From the NCBI GenBank assembly GCA_019636335.1, contig JAHBXR010000017.1, forward strand, positions 1 to 64,000: a DNA stretch of 64,000 nt, in the 5' to 3' direction. The position numbers were made by a program, and so were the translations under genes. Each line of letters begins with the position of its first letter. Position 1 is the stretch's first letter. The notes below the pieces were generated by a model. The model worked only from the letters and a program-made list of their open reading frames with translations, ran no database searches and was not told the origin of the DNA. The DNA is from Pirellulales bacterium. Its GTDB lineage: Bacteria > Planctomycetota > Planctomycetia > Pirellulales > JAEUIK01. Below are positions 44,128-53,342 of the stretch, in pieces.

Positions 44128-45309
44128 CTACGGAAGCTTGCGCTGCGACAGAAAGTCGTGCAGTGCCTGGGCCGCGAGACGGTGAGCCTCGGCATTCGGG
44201 TGGTGATCGGTGGGATGTACCCACAGCTCATGGTCCACCTGTCCGCGGTAGACATCGAGCAGGTCGAGAACAGGAACCGAAAGCTCGTCGGCCGTCGCGC
44301 GTACGAGGTCGTGTACCTTGGCAAAGGGATAGCTGGCGTCGAGTTGATGCAACTCGGGAAACAGGACCAGCACAAGCGGAATGTTCCGCTCGCGTAAGAG
44401 TTGCGCCGCGCGATCGAGCGCCGCGCGAGACTTCAACCAGTCGCTCGCCACCTCGCCCGGCCGGGCGAGAAAGTTCCGCGCGTCGCGAAAGTAATGCTGC
44501 AGGTAATACTCTTCGAGTGCCCGCTGCGACCGGCGGGCACCGATCTCGTGCTGCACGAGATCCGCCAGGTAGCTGTACCGCCCCAGGCCATAGGGCTCGA
44601 CGTAGACGCCGAGCGCTTCGCCCATGTTGAGAAACGTACGATCCTCGTAGGCGTCGTTCAGATAGAAGACGATGATGACGAGATCGGGCGCGAGCCGCAG
44701 CCACTCGCGCTCGAGATAGAGTACCTCGTCGCGCGTGTTGTAGCCTTGCACGCCAGCGTTGATCACCTCGATACGTTCGCCGCTCGGCGCCTCGCGATTC
44801 AGATCGGCTTCCAGGCGTCGCGCAAAGGTGTCTTCGTCTCGCACGCCCACGCCAAAGGTGAACGAGTCTCCCAGGATGAGGACGCGGCGCGTGGCGTCGG
44901 GCTTCTCTTCCGCCACATCGGGACCGCGCAATCCGAGATTGTTCACCTCGGCCAGCACGCTGTTGTCTGCGTCGAAATAGTCCGTGGGATTGCTGCCGTA
45001 GACGACCTTGAAGCGCGCGTAGGGCGTGTACTCACCCATGCGCACGCCTTCAGACTCGAAGCGACTGGGGCGCTTGATGAGCCCTTCTTCCTTGGGGGCT
45101 TCGCGAAACTGCTGGCCATCCCAGGCGAGCCATTTTGGAATCGGATAGCGCTCTGGGCGAATGCCGAAGAGGCGCAGCCCCACTTCCGCCACGAGACAAC
45201 CGACCACGACCGCCAGCAGCATGGCGGCGATACGAAACCAGATTCCGCGTCGCCGCGCCCTGACAGTAGCGGGTAGATCGTGCGATGGGGCTCGACGGGC
45301 GGACGGCAT
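44128..45309 (-). CDS. Membrane-anchored SGNH/GDSL hydrolase
   Basis: A 393-residue protein with an N-terminal membrane helix (IAAMLLAVVVGCLVAEVGL) and an SGNH hydrolase domain. Block I is LILGDSFTFGVGV with the nucleophile Ser, block II is INAGVQGYNTRDE, block III is VFYLNDAYEDRTF, and block V is HPTDHHPNAEAH with catalytic Asp/His. Such proteins are often deacetylases or O-acetyltransferase partners acting on exported polysaccharides. The gene stands alone downstream of the aconitase gene, separated by a palindromic repeat element. Confidence 0.85.
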   Translation of the reverse strand: MPSARRAPSHDLPATVRARRRGIWFRIAAMLLAVVVGCLVAEVGLRLFGIRPERYPIPKWLAWDGQQFREAPKEEGLIKRPSRFESEGVRMGEYTPYARFKVVYGSNPTDYFDADNSVLAEVNNLGLRGPDVAEEKPDATRRVLILGDSFTFGVGVRDEDTFARRLEADLNREAPSGERIEVINAGVQGYNTRDEVLYLEREWLRLAPDLVIIVFYLNDAYEDRTFLNMGEALGVYVEPYGLGRYSYLADLVQHEIGARRSQRALEEYYLQHYFRDARNFLARPGEVASDWLKSRAALDRAAQLLRERNIPLVLVLFPELHQLDASYPFAKVHDLVRATADELSVPVLDLLDVYRGQVDHELWVHPTDHHPNAEAHRLAAQALHDFLSQRKLP

Positions 45310-45369
45310 GGCAAAGCTCGAATCGGGGAGCTCGAAGAAGTCCGCCGTCTGGAACGTTCGATCTTAACA

Positions 45370-45518
45370 GCCTGGGGAAGCATGCCCTCGTGGCATTCTT
45401 CCCCCTCGCCAGGTTCGCAGCTTAGCTGCTCACGGCTCGCAAAATCACGACGGACGTCACGATTTTGGGATCGCATCCTGCGGTCCGCACAGGCCGAGGA
45501 ACACTTCCCCGGCCTGTC
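45370..45518 (-). repeat. Palindromic MITE-like repeat element, copy B
   Basis: About 150 bases of nested hairpins. The stem GGGGAAGCATGCC / GGCATTCTTCCCC spans 45374-45404, a GCAGCTTAGCTGC palindrome lies near 45416-45428, and a terminal stem ACAGGCCGAGGAA / TTCCCCGGCCTGT lies at 45489-45517. On the minus strand 45478-45435 matches copy A (31003-31046) at about 36 of 44 positions with no gaps. The terminal hairpin overlaps the aconitase stop codon (45517-45519), so it may serve as that gene's terminator. Confidence 0.65.
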
Positions 45519-48246
45519 AGGCCTCGGCGAGCAACTTGCGCAACACGGTCTGCAAGATGCCCCCATGTCGATAGTAATCCAACTCGACGGGCGTATCGAT
45601 CCGCACCTTGGCCTCGAACGTCTTGACCGCGCCGGCCGCGTTCTTCGCATGCACGGTGATGGTCGACAGCGGCTTCAACGTGTCGTCGATGCCGTCGAGG
45701 TCGTAGATCTCCTCGCCCGTCAGTCCCAGCGATTGCCACGTCGTACCGACCGGCAGTTCCAACGGCAACACCCCCATGCCGACCAGGTTGCTGCGGTGGA
45801 TGCGCTCGAAGCTCGAGGCGATCACGGCCCGCACGCCGAGAAGTTGCGTCCCCTTGGCGGCCCAGTCGCGGCTGCTGCCGGTGCCGTATTCGGCGCCCGC
45901 CAGTACGACGAGCGGCACGCCTTCGGCCTTGTACTTGAGCGAGGCGTCGTAGACGCTCATCGTCTCGCCGTCGGGAAGGTGGCGGGTGACGCCCCCTTCC
46001 GTGCCGGGAGCGATCTGGTTGCGAATGCGAATGTTGGCGAACGTGCCGCGCGTCATCACGCGATCGTTGCCGCGTCGCGAGCCGTAGCTGTTGAAATCGA
46101 CCGGCTCCACGCCATGCTCGCGCAGGTAACGTCCCGCCGGCGAATCTTTGGCGATCGAACCCGCGGGCGAGATGTGATCGGTCGTAATCGAATCGCCCAG
46201 CGCCAACAGGACGCGAGCGCCGCGAATCGGCCGCAACGGATCAGGCTCGGTGTTGATATCGGTCAGGAACGGTGGCTCCTGAATATACGTGCTCGACTCG
46301 TCCCACTGGTAGAGATCGCCCGTGCTCGTGGCGATCGCATTCCACTCCTGGTTCGAGGTAAGACAGTTCTCATACTGGTTGCGGAACATCTCGGGGAGCA
46401 CGGTCGATTCGATCAGCTCGTCGATCTCCTTTTGCGACGGCCAGATATCTTTCAAGAAGACCGGCTTGCCGTCGCGCCCCTCGCCGATCGGCTCCTTGAC
46501 CAGATCGATATCGGTCGTGCCGGCCAGGGCATAGGCCACGACCAACGGCGGGCTGGCCAGATAGTTCGCCTTCACGTGCGGGTTGATGCGGCCTTCAAAG
46601 TTGCGATTGCCGCTCAACACGGCCGCCGCCACGAGATCGCCTTCGACGATCGCCTTCGACACCGGCTCGGGCAGAGGTCCGCTGTTGCCGATGCAGGTCG
46701 TGCAACCGTAGCCGACGGTGTGGAAACCGAGCGCCTTGAGATCGTCGGTCAGACCGGCGCGATCGAGATAATCGCTCACGACGCGCGATCCCGGCGCGAG
46801 GCTCGTCTTGACGTAGGGCTTTACCGACAGGCCGCGCTCGACCGCCTTGCGTGCCAACAGCCCGGCGCCGAGCATCACCGAGGGGTTGCTCGTGTTCGTG
46901 CAACTGGTGATGGCCGCGATGACCACAGCGCCGTGCGTGATTTCGCTCGAACGCCCGTTGTCGACCACGCGTGCCGTGCGCCCCAGCGCCGTGCTGTCGA
47001 GCGCGAAACCACGCTCCGCCACCGGCGCCGACAAGGCTTTCTCGAACGTCGTCTTCATGGCGGCCAGCGGTACGCGATCCTGCGGACGCTTGGGACCGGC
47101 GAGGCTCGGCTCGACCGTGCTCAAGTCGAGCGAGAGGGTATCCGTGAACTTGGGCGCGGGATCGCTATCGGTGCGGAACAGGCCCTGTTCCTTCGCGTAG
47201 CGTTCGACCAGTTGCACTTCGGCCTCGGTGCGGCCGGTGCGACGCAGGTAGGCGAGCGTCTCGGCATCGATGGGGAAGAAGCCCATCGTGGCGCCATACT
47301 CGGGCGCCATGTTGGCAATCGTCGCTCGATCGGCCAGCCGCATGTTCGACACGCCGGGACCATAGAACTCGACGAACTTGCCGACGACCCCCTTCTTGCG
47401 CAGCATCTGGGTCACGGTCAGCACGAGATCGGTCGCCGTCGCGCCGGCAGGCAGATGGCCTTTGATCTCGAAGCCGATCACTTCGGGCATAAGCATATAA
47501 ATTGGCTGGCCCAGCATGACCGCTTCGGCCTCGATGCCCCCCACGCCCCAACCGACCACGCCCAGGCCGTTGATCATTGTGGTGTGACTGTCGGTTCCGA
47601 CGAGCGAATCGGGATAGGCGACCTCGCCCTGCGCGTCCTTGCCCAGGAAGACCCCCTTGGCCAGGTACTCGAGATTCACCTGGTGGACGATGCCCACCGC
47701 CGGCGGCACGACGCGCAGGTTGCTGAAGGCCCCCTGCCCCCAGCGCAGAAACTCGTAGCGTTCGCGATTGCGCTGGAATTCGAGCTCGACGTTCTCGGCC
47801 AAGGCCTGATCGCTGGCAAAGAAATCGACCTGCACCGAGTGGTCGATGACCAAATCGACCGGGATGAGGGGATTGATCTTGCGCGGCATGCCACCGAGCC
47901 GTTGTATGGCGGTGCGCATGGCCGCCAGATCGACTACCGCCGGCACGCCGGTAAAGTCTTGCAACACGACGCGGGCCGGCTTGAACGGGATCTCGACCGC
48001 CGCCACGTTCGTGGGGCTCCACGACGCGAGATTCTTCACATCCGCTTCGTTCACCTCGTAACCGTCGCACGAACGCAGTACCGACTCGAGCAGCACGCGG
48101 ATCGAAAACGGGAGGTTCGAGATCTTCGCCAGGCCCAGCGCTTCGAGCCGCGAGAGTCGATAGATCGCGGCCTTGCCCGAGCCGGTATCAAAAGTGTCGC
48201 GGGCAGAAAAGGGATCGAACTGGCGAATCGCGTCGGCCATGTGCAA
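45517..48246 (-). CDS. acnA: Aconitate hydratase A
   Basis: A 909-residue AcnA/IRP-type aconitase of the TCA cycle, converting citrate to isocitrate through a 4Fe-4S cluster. Cluster cysteines are in [11 protein letters not shown] and [14 protein letters not shown]. Other family blocks are [37 protein letters not shown], and [16 protein letters not shown]. The length is typical of the monomeric AcnA type rather than AcnB. Start at the first ATG; a second ATG two codons later (48240) is equally possible. Stand-alone gene. Confidence 0.97.
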   Translation of the reverse strand: MHMADAIRQFDPFSARDTFDTGSGKAAIYRLSRLEALGLAKISNLPFSIRVLLESVLRSCDGYEVNEADVKNLASWSPTNVAAVEIPFKPARVVLQDFTGVPAVVDLAAMRTAIQRLGGMPRKINPLIPVDLVIDHSVQVDFFASDQALAENVELEFQRNRERYEFLRWGQGAFSNLRVVPPAVGIVHQVNLEYLAKGVFLGKDAQGEVAYPDSLVGTDSHTTMINGLGVVGWGVGGIEAEAVMLGQPIYMLMPEVIGFEIKGHLPAGATATDLVLTVTQMLRKKGVVGKFVEFYGPGVSNMRLADRATIANMAPEYGATMGFFPIDAETLAYLRRTGRTEAEVQLVERYAKEQGLFRTDSDPAPKFTDTLSLDLSTVEPSLAGPKRPQDRVPLAAMKTTFEKALSAPVAERGFALDSTALGRTARVVDNGRSSEITHGAVVIAAITSCTNTSNPSVMLGAGLLARKAVERGLSVKPYVKTSLAPGSRVVSDYLDRAGLTDDLKALGFHTVGYGCTTCIGNSGPLPEPVSKAIVEGDLVAAAVLSGNRNFEGRINPHVKANYLASPPLVVAYALAGTTDIDLVKEPIGEGRDGKPVFLKDIWPSQKEIDELIESTVLPEMFRNQYENCLTSNQEWNAIATSTGDLYQWDESSTYIQEPPFLTDINTEPDPLRPIRGARVLLALGDSITTDHISPAGSIAKDSPAGRYLREHGVEPVDFNSYGSRRGNDRVMTRGTFANIRIRNQIAPGTEGGVTRHLPDGETMSVYDASLKYKAEGVPLVVLAGAEYGTGSSRDWAAKGTQLLGVRAVIASSFERIHRSNLVGMGVLPLELPVGTTWQSLGLTGEEIYDLDGIDDTLKPLSTITVHAKNAAGAVKTFEAKVRIDTPVELDYYRHGGILQTVLRKLLAEA

Positions 48247-48514
48247 GCGTCCTGGGTGAGACCTGGAACGAAGAAGAACGGGGATAGTGCGCCGGGCGCC
48301 GCCGCTCGTGCGTGTGGTACTGCCGGCTCTCCCAGCAGTGCCAACTGGCGAGCAATCGCCGTACGGCCGACGTCCGAAGCCCAGATTCTAAAAAAAGCCG
48401 GACCGTTGCGACAGGCCTCCGCCCGGCTGGGCTTCGACCCGAATTCTCGCCCGTGGGAGCCGTGCAGGGTAGGATCGGCGGCCGGTCAAGTCGACGCGAC
48501 GATTCGCCCCTGGG

Positions 48515-49453
48515 ATGCAACAGGCAGCCACACTCGTGAGAGTTCTCGTTACCGGAGCCACCGGCTTTGTAGGAAGTGCCGCCGTGCGAGCCCTGCGGCG
48601 ACATGGGCATGCGGTGTGGGGGCTCGTCCGCGATCCGGCCAAGGCACCCCCGCTTACCGCAATCGGCGCCGAGGTCTTCGCCGGCGATATGTGGCGTCCC
48701 GAGACCTACGTGCCGCGCGTCTCCGAGGTGGACGCGGTCATCCATGCCGCCCAACAAAGGACCACCGGGCGCTGGACCCGCGCCAAGATCCACGCGATGC
48801 ACGAGAGCGACACGCGGATGACCCGCTCGCTCGCCGCGGCATGCCTCGCCGAGCAAAAGCCTTTCGTCTACACGAGCGGCGCGCTGACGCATGCCCGCTA
48901 TGGCGGCGCGCGGGTGGATGAGTCGATGCCTGCGCGTCCCTGCCTGCTCGCCCGTGGTCATGCCGAGATGGAAGCCGAACTCGTCTCCCTGGCGCGCACC
49001 AGAGGCCTGCGCGCGACGATCATCAGCCCCGGCTTCGTCTATGGCGCCGGGGGCATTCTCGAGACGATGGCCAGGCTCATGCGGCGCGGACAATATCGGC
49101 TGATCGGCCCCGCCGACAACCGCTGGAGCCTGGTCCACATCGACGACCTCGGCGAGGCCTACGCCCTGGTCTTGGAGCACGGCCGGCCGGGCGAAGCCTA
49201 CTTCCTGGGAGACGACCATCCCCTGTCACGTCGCGAGGTGGTGCATCGCCTGGCGGCGGTCCTCGACACGCCGGCGCCGAAGGCCGTACCGCGCCTGCTC
49301 GCGCAACTCCTCTTCGGCCGCCCCCTGGTCGAGGCCATCACGGCGCCGCTGTATATTTCGAACGAAAAGGCGAAGCGCGAGCTGCACTGGCAACCCAGCC
49401 ATGTCAACTACGCCGACTCACTCCCGGCGGTGGTCGCGGGGATGGACGTTTAG
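48515..49453 (+). CDS. Atypical NAD(P)-dependent epimerase/SDR protein
   Basis: A 312-residue extended short-chain dehydrogenase/reductase. The Rossmann nucleotide site is VTGATGFVGSAAVRAL, with VIHAAQQ and VYTSGAL as usual. The catalytic Tyr-x3-Lys is not visible where expected: the segment reads LLARGHAEMEAEL, so this is an atypical SDR that may bind rather than reduce, or use a different mechanism. GPADNRWSLVHIDDLGEAY is a conserved family block. A GTG at 48536 is an alternative start. Its stop overlaps that of the convergent helicase gene by 2 bases. Confidence 0.85.
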   Translation: MQQAATLVRVLVTGATGFVGSAAVRALRRHGHAVWGLVRDPAKAPPLTAIGAEVFAGDMWRPETYVPRVSEVDAVIHAAQQRTTGRWTRAKIHAMHESDTRMTRSLAAACLAEQKPFVYTSGALTHARYGGARVDESMPARPCLLARGHAEMEAELVSLARTRGLRATIISPGFVYGAGGILETMARLMRRGQYRLIGPADNRWSLVHIDDLGEAYALVLEHGRPGEAYFLGDDHPLSRREVVHRLAAVLDTPAPKAVPRLLAQLLFGRPLVEAITAPLYISNEKAKRELHWQPSHVNYADSLPAVVAGMDV

Positions 49454-52143
49454 TTGGGTTGCCCAACAGCTAACAGTCGCGCGAGTGTGTGCGCCAAGGT
49501 GTCGAGAGTCTGGCGATCGGGCAACGTAACGGTCAGGCGCTGACGACCATCGGGGGTCGCGTCGACGCATTGATCGAGGCGCGTGCGGAGATCGCGCACC
49601 ATCGGATCCGGCGGCGCAGCGCTATGTCCGTCGTTGACCAGTTGCTCCATGAAATGAAACAACGCCCCCAACAACTCTCCTCCCGCCGCGGCCACGCGTT
49701 CGCGTTGCTCCGTTTCCGCCAGGGATCGGGTGACTTCCGCTCGATGCGACATGTCCGGTGCAGCCGCCCCTTTCGCCCCCAATAGAATCTCGAGCCGCGA
49801 CTTGAGCTCCTCCGTTCCCGACACCAGATCGATCGACTCGACCTCCGAATCAGGATCGAGTGCCGCCAGGGCCAGATCTTTCTTCGCCGACAACGTCGCA
49901 AGCAGGTTCTCCTCGATCGTTTGCTCGGTTACCAGGACATGAACCTGCACGGGCTGTTTCTGTCCCATGCGGTGTGCCCGGGCGATGCGCTGTTCGAGCA
50001 CCGCCGGGTTCCAGGGCAAATCGACGTTGATCACCGTATTGGCTGCCTGCAAATTCAAGCCCGTGCTCCCCGCGTTCGTCGTCAAGAAGAAGCGACATTG
50101 CGGCTGATTCTGGAATTCGTGAACCAGCACCTCGCGTTTTTTCTGCGGAACGGAGCCATCGAGACGTACAAAGGGGAGCTTGAATCGCTTCAAGAGGGGC
50201 TCGACCAGATCGAGCATCGTCGTCCATTCGGAAAACAGCACAACTTTTTGTCGTTCTTCTCCGGCGATGGCATCCACCAGGTCGGCCAGCCGTTCCAACT
50301 TGCTCGACCAGTTCGGTTTCTCTTTATTGACCAGGTAGGTGCCGTTCGCCGCCATGCGACACATCAACAACGCTGCCCGCAGGCGGAGCAAGTCCATTTC
50401 CGTCAGAAATTTCTTGCGCACGATTTGCGCCACCGTCTGCATGTGCGTATCGTGCAGCGTCTTTTGTTCCTCGGTGGGGGCGATGCGCACGATTTCCAGA
50501 GTACGTTCGGGCAGCTCGAGTCGAACCGATTCACGCGTGCGGCGCAGCAAGATCGGTTGGAGGCGCTCTCGCAACTGGTCGAGCCGTTGGTAGCCAAGCA
50601 CCTTTCCGCGTTCGTCCACGACGCGATGACGATGGAAGAAACGAAATCCCGGCCCCAAACGGCGGTCGTCGATGAACTGCACGACCGAATAGAGCTCATC
50701 CAGGCGGTTCTCGAGCGGCGTGCCGGAAAGCACGAGCGCGAAGTGAGATTTCAATCCCTTGATGACGCGACTGGTCTTCGATTCCCAGTTTTTGATCCGC
50801 TGCCCTTCATCCAGCACGATCAAATCCCAAGGCACCTGCTCGATCGACTGGATATCGCGGAGCACCTGCTCGTAGTTACAAATCGTAAAGAAGCAAGAAT
50901 GGTGATACTGGGTGGACCGCTCGTCGGATCGTCCTGAGACCAGTTGCGCGTCGCGATCGCAAAAACGGCCGATTTCGCTGCGCCATTGCGACTTGAGCGA
51001 CGCGGGACACACGACGAGCACCTTGCGGATATCGGCTTCGCGAGCCAGCATTTCTGCCACGCCGACTCCCTGGATGGTCTTCCCCAAGCCCATGTCATCG
51101 GCCAACACCGCGCGCCCCGCTCCGACGGCAAATGCGACTCCATCGAGTTGATAAGGCAGCAACGGAATCTTCAGCAACGTCGTGCGAAGTGGATGTTTGG
51201 CCGGATCGCGGCGGATCTCGGCCACCACTTCTCGCATGCGCGCGGCGTGCAAGCGTTGCGCCATGAATTCCTCGGCGTCCGGAAAGATCTGGTATTCCTG
51301 CTCCAGGGCATCGAGCTTGCGCAAGTCCCGCAAAAACCTAGTCACATCGTCGATGGGTTTGTTCGTCCAGGGACGCACGATCGCGTCGACGTCTTTCGAC
51401 CGCTTGTCTGGCGCGGCCATGCGCAACGTAATCTCATCGCCATAGTGAAGATAGATCGAGATCCGCCGATGGCGATAACGCCGCTGAAGTTGTCGAGCCG
51501 TAAATTTGCGCCGCGTCGTGGAAGCAGTTTTCATGATGTGCTTGCAGGTGCCGAGCGTATTCGTGCGGAAATCGGGACACGTGCAATAGGACTCGCCCCG
51601 TTCGAGACCGCGTAACGCCACGCGATACGATTTTCCGCTTAACAGGCTCTCTACCGTGTAATCCGCCCAGGGCGTCTTGGGATCGCTCGAGCGAATGTGC
51701 ATCTTCTCGCTCCGCGCACGCTTCTCGCGTTCGGCAAGCGCTGTGCGAATGAGCATCTCTTCGCTCATTTCGACGGCCACACGCTCCGGTGGAGGGGCCG
51801 CCAAACCGAGCGCGGTCTTATTCTCGAGCACCGTCGAAAGCAGCGCCGCGACGTGATCGCAGGCTCCCGCACAATGGCTGCATTCACAGCGCAGCGAATC
51901 CTTCGCGTCGGGAGCATGCGCGAGCGTGGCCACCACGACCACAGGTCCGCCTTGCTCCGGAAATCGCAGGCGCAAACAGTCGCTCGCAAGCTCGACATCG
52001 GTCGCGAGGTCACACTCGTGCCGCCCCGCAAACCGAATCTGCTTACCTCCTTCGGGACCCAAAAGCCGGGCTGCCTGCTCGAACGTCAGTCGCGATACAC
52101 GATCAAAAAACGAAAGCGCGTGACGTGGCTTGACGGTCTTCAT
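49450..52143 (-). CDS. SNF2-family helicase with SWIM zinc fingers
   Basis: An 897-residue DNA-dependent ATPase. Two SWIM-like Cys/His clusters lie N-terminal (CECSHCAGACDH and CTCPDFRTNTLGTCKH), as in many bacterial HepA/SNF2 proteins. The helicase core has motif I ADDMGLGKTIQ, motif II as DEGQ (VLDEGQRIKN), motif III LSGTPLENRLDELYS, and C-terminal motifs GSTGLNLQAANTVINVD and EQRIARAHRMGQKQPV. It probably remodels protein-DNA complexes or RNA polymerase. I start at the ATG at 52143 with GGAG upstream; the longer frame to 52332 is Arg-rich. Transcribed divergently from folD. Confidence 0.93.
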   Translation of the reverse strand: MKTVKPRHALSFFDRVSRLTFEQAARLLGPEGGKQIRFAGRHECDLATDVELASDCLRLRFPEQGGPVVVVATLAHAPDAKDSLRCECSHCAGACDHVAALLSTVLENKTALGLAAPPPERVAVEMSEEMLIRTALAEREKRARSEKMHIRSSDPKTPWADYTVESLLSGKSYRVALRGLERGESYCTCPDFRTNTLGTCKHIMKTASTTRRKFTARQLQRRYRHRRISIYLHYGDEITLRMAAPDKRSKDVDAIVRPWTNKPIDDVTRFLRDLRKLDALEQEYQIFPDAEEFMAQRLHAARMREVVAEIRRDPAKHPLRTTLLKIPLLPYQLDGVAFAVGAGRAVLADDMGLGKTIQGVGVAEMLAREADIRKVLVVCPASLKSQWRSEIGRFCDRDAQLVSGRSDERSTQYHHSCFFTICNYEQVLRDIQSIEQVPWDLIVLDEGQRIKNWESKTSRVIKGLKSHFALVLSGTPLENRLDELYSVVQFIDDRRLGPGFRFFHRHRVVDERGKVLGYQRLDQLRERLQPILLRRTRESVRLELPERTLEIVRIAPTEEQKTLHDTHMQTVAQIVRKKFLTEMDLLRLRAALLMCRMAANGTYLVNKEKPNWSSKLERLADLVDAIAGEERQKVVLFSEWTTMLDLVEPLLKRFKLPFVRLDGSVPQKKREVLVHEFQNQPQCRFFLTTNAGSTGLNLQAANTVINVDLPWNPAVLEQRIARAHRMGQKQPVQVHVLVTEQTIEENLLATLSAKKDLALAALDPDSEVESIDLVSGTEELKSRLEILLGAKGAAAPDMSHRAEVTRSLAETEQRERVAAAGGELLGALFHFMEQLVNDGHSAAPPDPMVRDLRTRLDQCVDATPDGRQRLTVTLPDRQTLDTLAHTLARLLAVGQPN

Positions 52144-52426
52144 GACGTAGAGACTCCTGGACGCTGCGCAGGCGTGAATATTTACGGAGCAAGAAGGCCG
52201 GCGCCTCGCCGTTTCTCTCCGGTGCAGCAGTTGCAATTGTCCCGACTCGTTCATTGATTGCAAGCATTTGCCCTGCTTCAGGTCGTGCCGACGGAGATAA
52301 AATGCCGGGCTCCAACGACCTTGATGAGCCATGTCTCTCCGCCAGACGCTGGGCCAAAAGCCGCACTTCCCCTAGAATGATCGACCGTTGGCGGTCAGGC
52401 TTCCCTCTTCCTGCGAAAGGTCTCTC

Positions 52427-53284
52427 GTGACGGCAGTTCTGTTGAATGGCAAGGAGTTGTCGCGCGAGATTCAGGCCGAAATCTCGGACGAAGTCGTCGA
52501 TTTTCTCCAGAACAACGCCACCACCCCCTGTCTGGCCGCCGTGCTCGTGGGAGACGACCCTGCCAGCGAGGTCTACGTGCGCAACAAGCGCAAGGCCTGC
52601 GAGCGCACGGGCATCGAAAGCCAACTCCACAAGCTGCCCGCCGACACGACGACCGACGACTTGCTGAAGCTCGTTGCCCGGCTCAACAAGGACGCCGACG
52701 TGCATGGCATTCTCGTGCAGCTTCCGCTGCCGAAGCAGATCGATGAGACGCGCATCCTGACGGCCGTCCATCCGCTGAAAGACGTCGATGCGTTCCATCC
52801 CGAGAACGTGGGACGCATCGTGCAAGGTCGTCCGCGCTACCTGCCCTGCACGCCGCACGGCGTGGTCGAGATGCTCAAGCGCTACAAGATCGAAACCTCC
52901 GGCAAGCACGTGGTGGTGGTCGGGCGGAGCGATATCGTGGGCAAGCCCATCGCCAACATGCTCCTGCAGCGCGGCGCCGATGCCACCGTGACGGTCTGCC
53001 ATAGTCGCACGCGCGACCTGCCGTCGATCACCCGGCAGGCCGACATCCTGATCGTGGCCATCGGCAAGGCCCGTTTCGTCACGGCCGACATGGTGAAGCC
53101 GGGGGCCGTCGTCGTCGACGTGGGCATCAACCGCACCGAGAGTGGCATCGTCGGCGACGTCGATTTCGGCCCGGTGAGCGAGGTGGCCGGCTGGATCACG
53201 CCGGTCCCCGGCGGCGTGGGCCTGCTGACCGTCACCATGCTGCTGGCCAACACGCTGGCCGCCGCGCGGAACCTGCAAGCGTGA
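52427..53284 (+). CDS. folD: Methylenetetrahydrofolate dehydrogenase/cyclohydrolase
   Basis: A 285-residue FolD, the bifunctional enzyme converting 5,10-methylene- to 10-formyl-tetrahydrofolate in one-carbon metabolism. It has the catalytic Tyr-x3-Lys (YVRNKRKACE), VHGILVQLPLP, PLKDVDAFHPENVGR, PCTPHGVVEML and the nucleotide site VVGRSDIVGKPIA. The start is GTG at 52427 with AAAGG 6 bases before, giving the normal family length. Single gene, divergent from the SNF2 helicase. Confidence 0.97.
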   Translation: MTAVLLNGKELSREIQAEISDEVVDFLQNNATTPCLAAVLVGDDPASEVYVRNKRKACERTGIESQLHKLPADTTTDDLLKLVARLNKDADVHGILVQLPLPKQIDETRILTAVHPLKDVDAFHPENVGRIVQGRPRYLPCTPHGVVEMLKRYKIETSGKHVVVVGRSDIVGKPIANMLLQRGADATVTVCHSRTRDLPSITRQADILIVAIGKARFVTADMVKPGAVVVDVGINRTESGIVGDVDFGPVSEVAGWITPVPGGVGLLTVTMLLANTLAAARNLQA

Positions 53285-53342
53285 TACAATTGCTGTGATG
53301 CAACTGGCGAGTTAACGCGATTCGGCCCTGTGAGAACCCCCT

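Noticed and set aside
45280..48921. A 1213-codon open frame on the plus strand
   Set aside because: It lies antisense to aconitase and is a product of high GC codon bias; composition is Arg/His/Asp-rich and no domain is visible.
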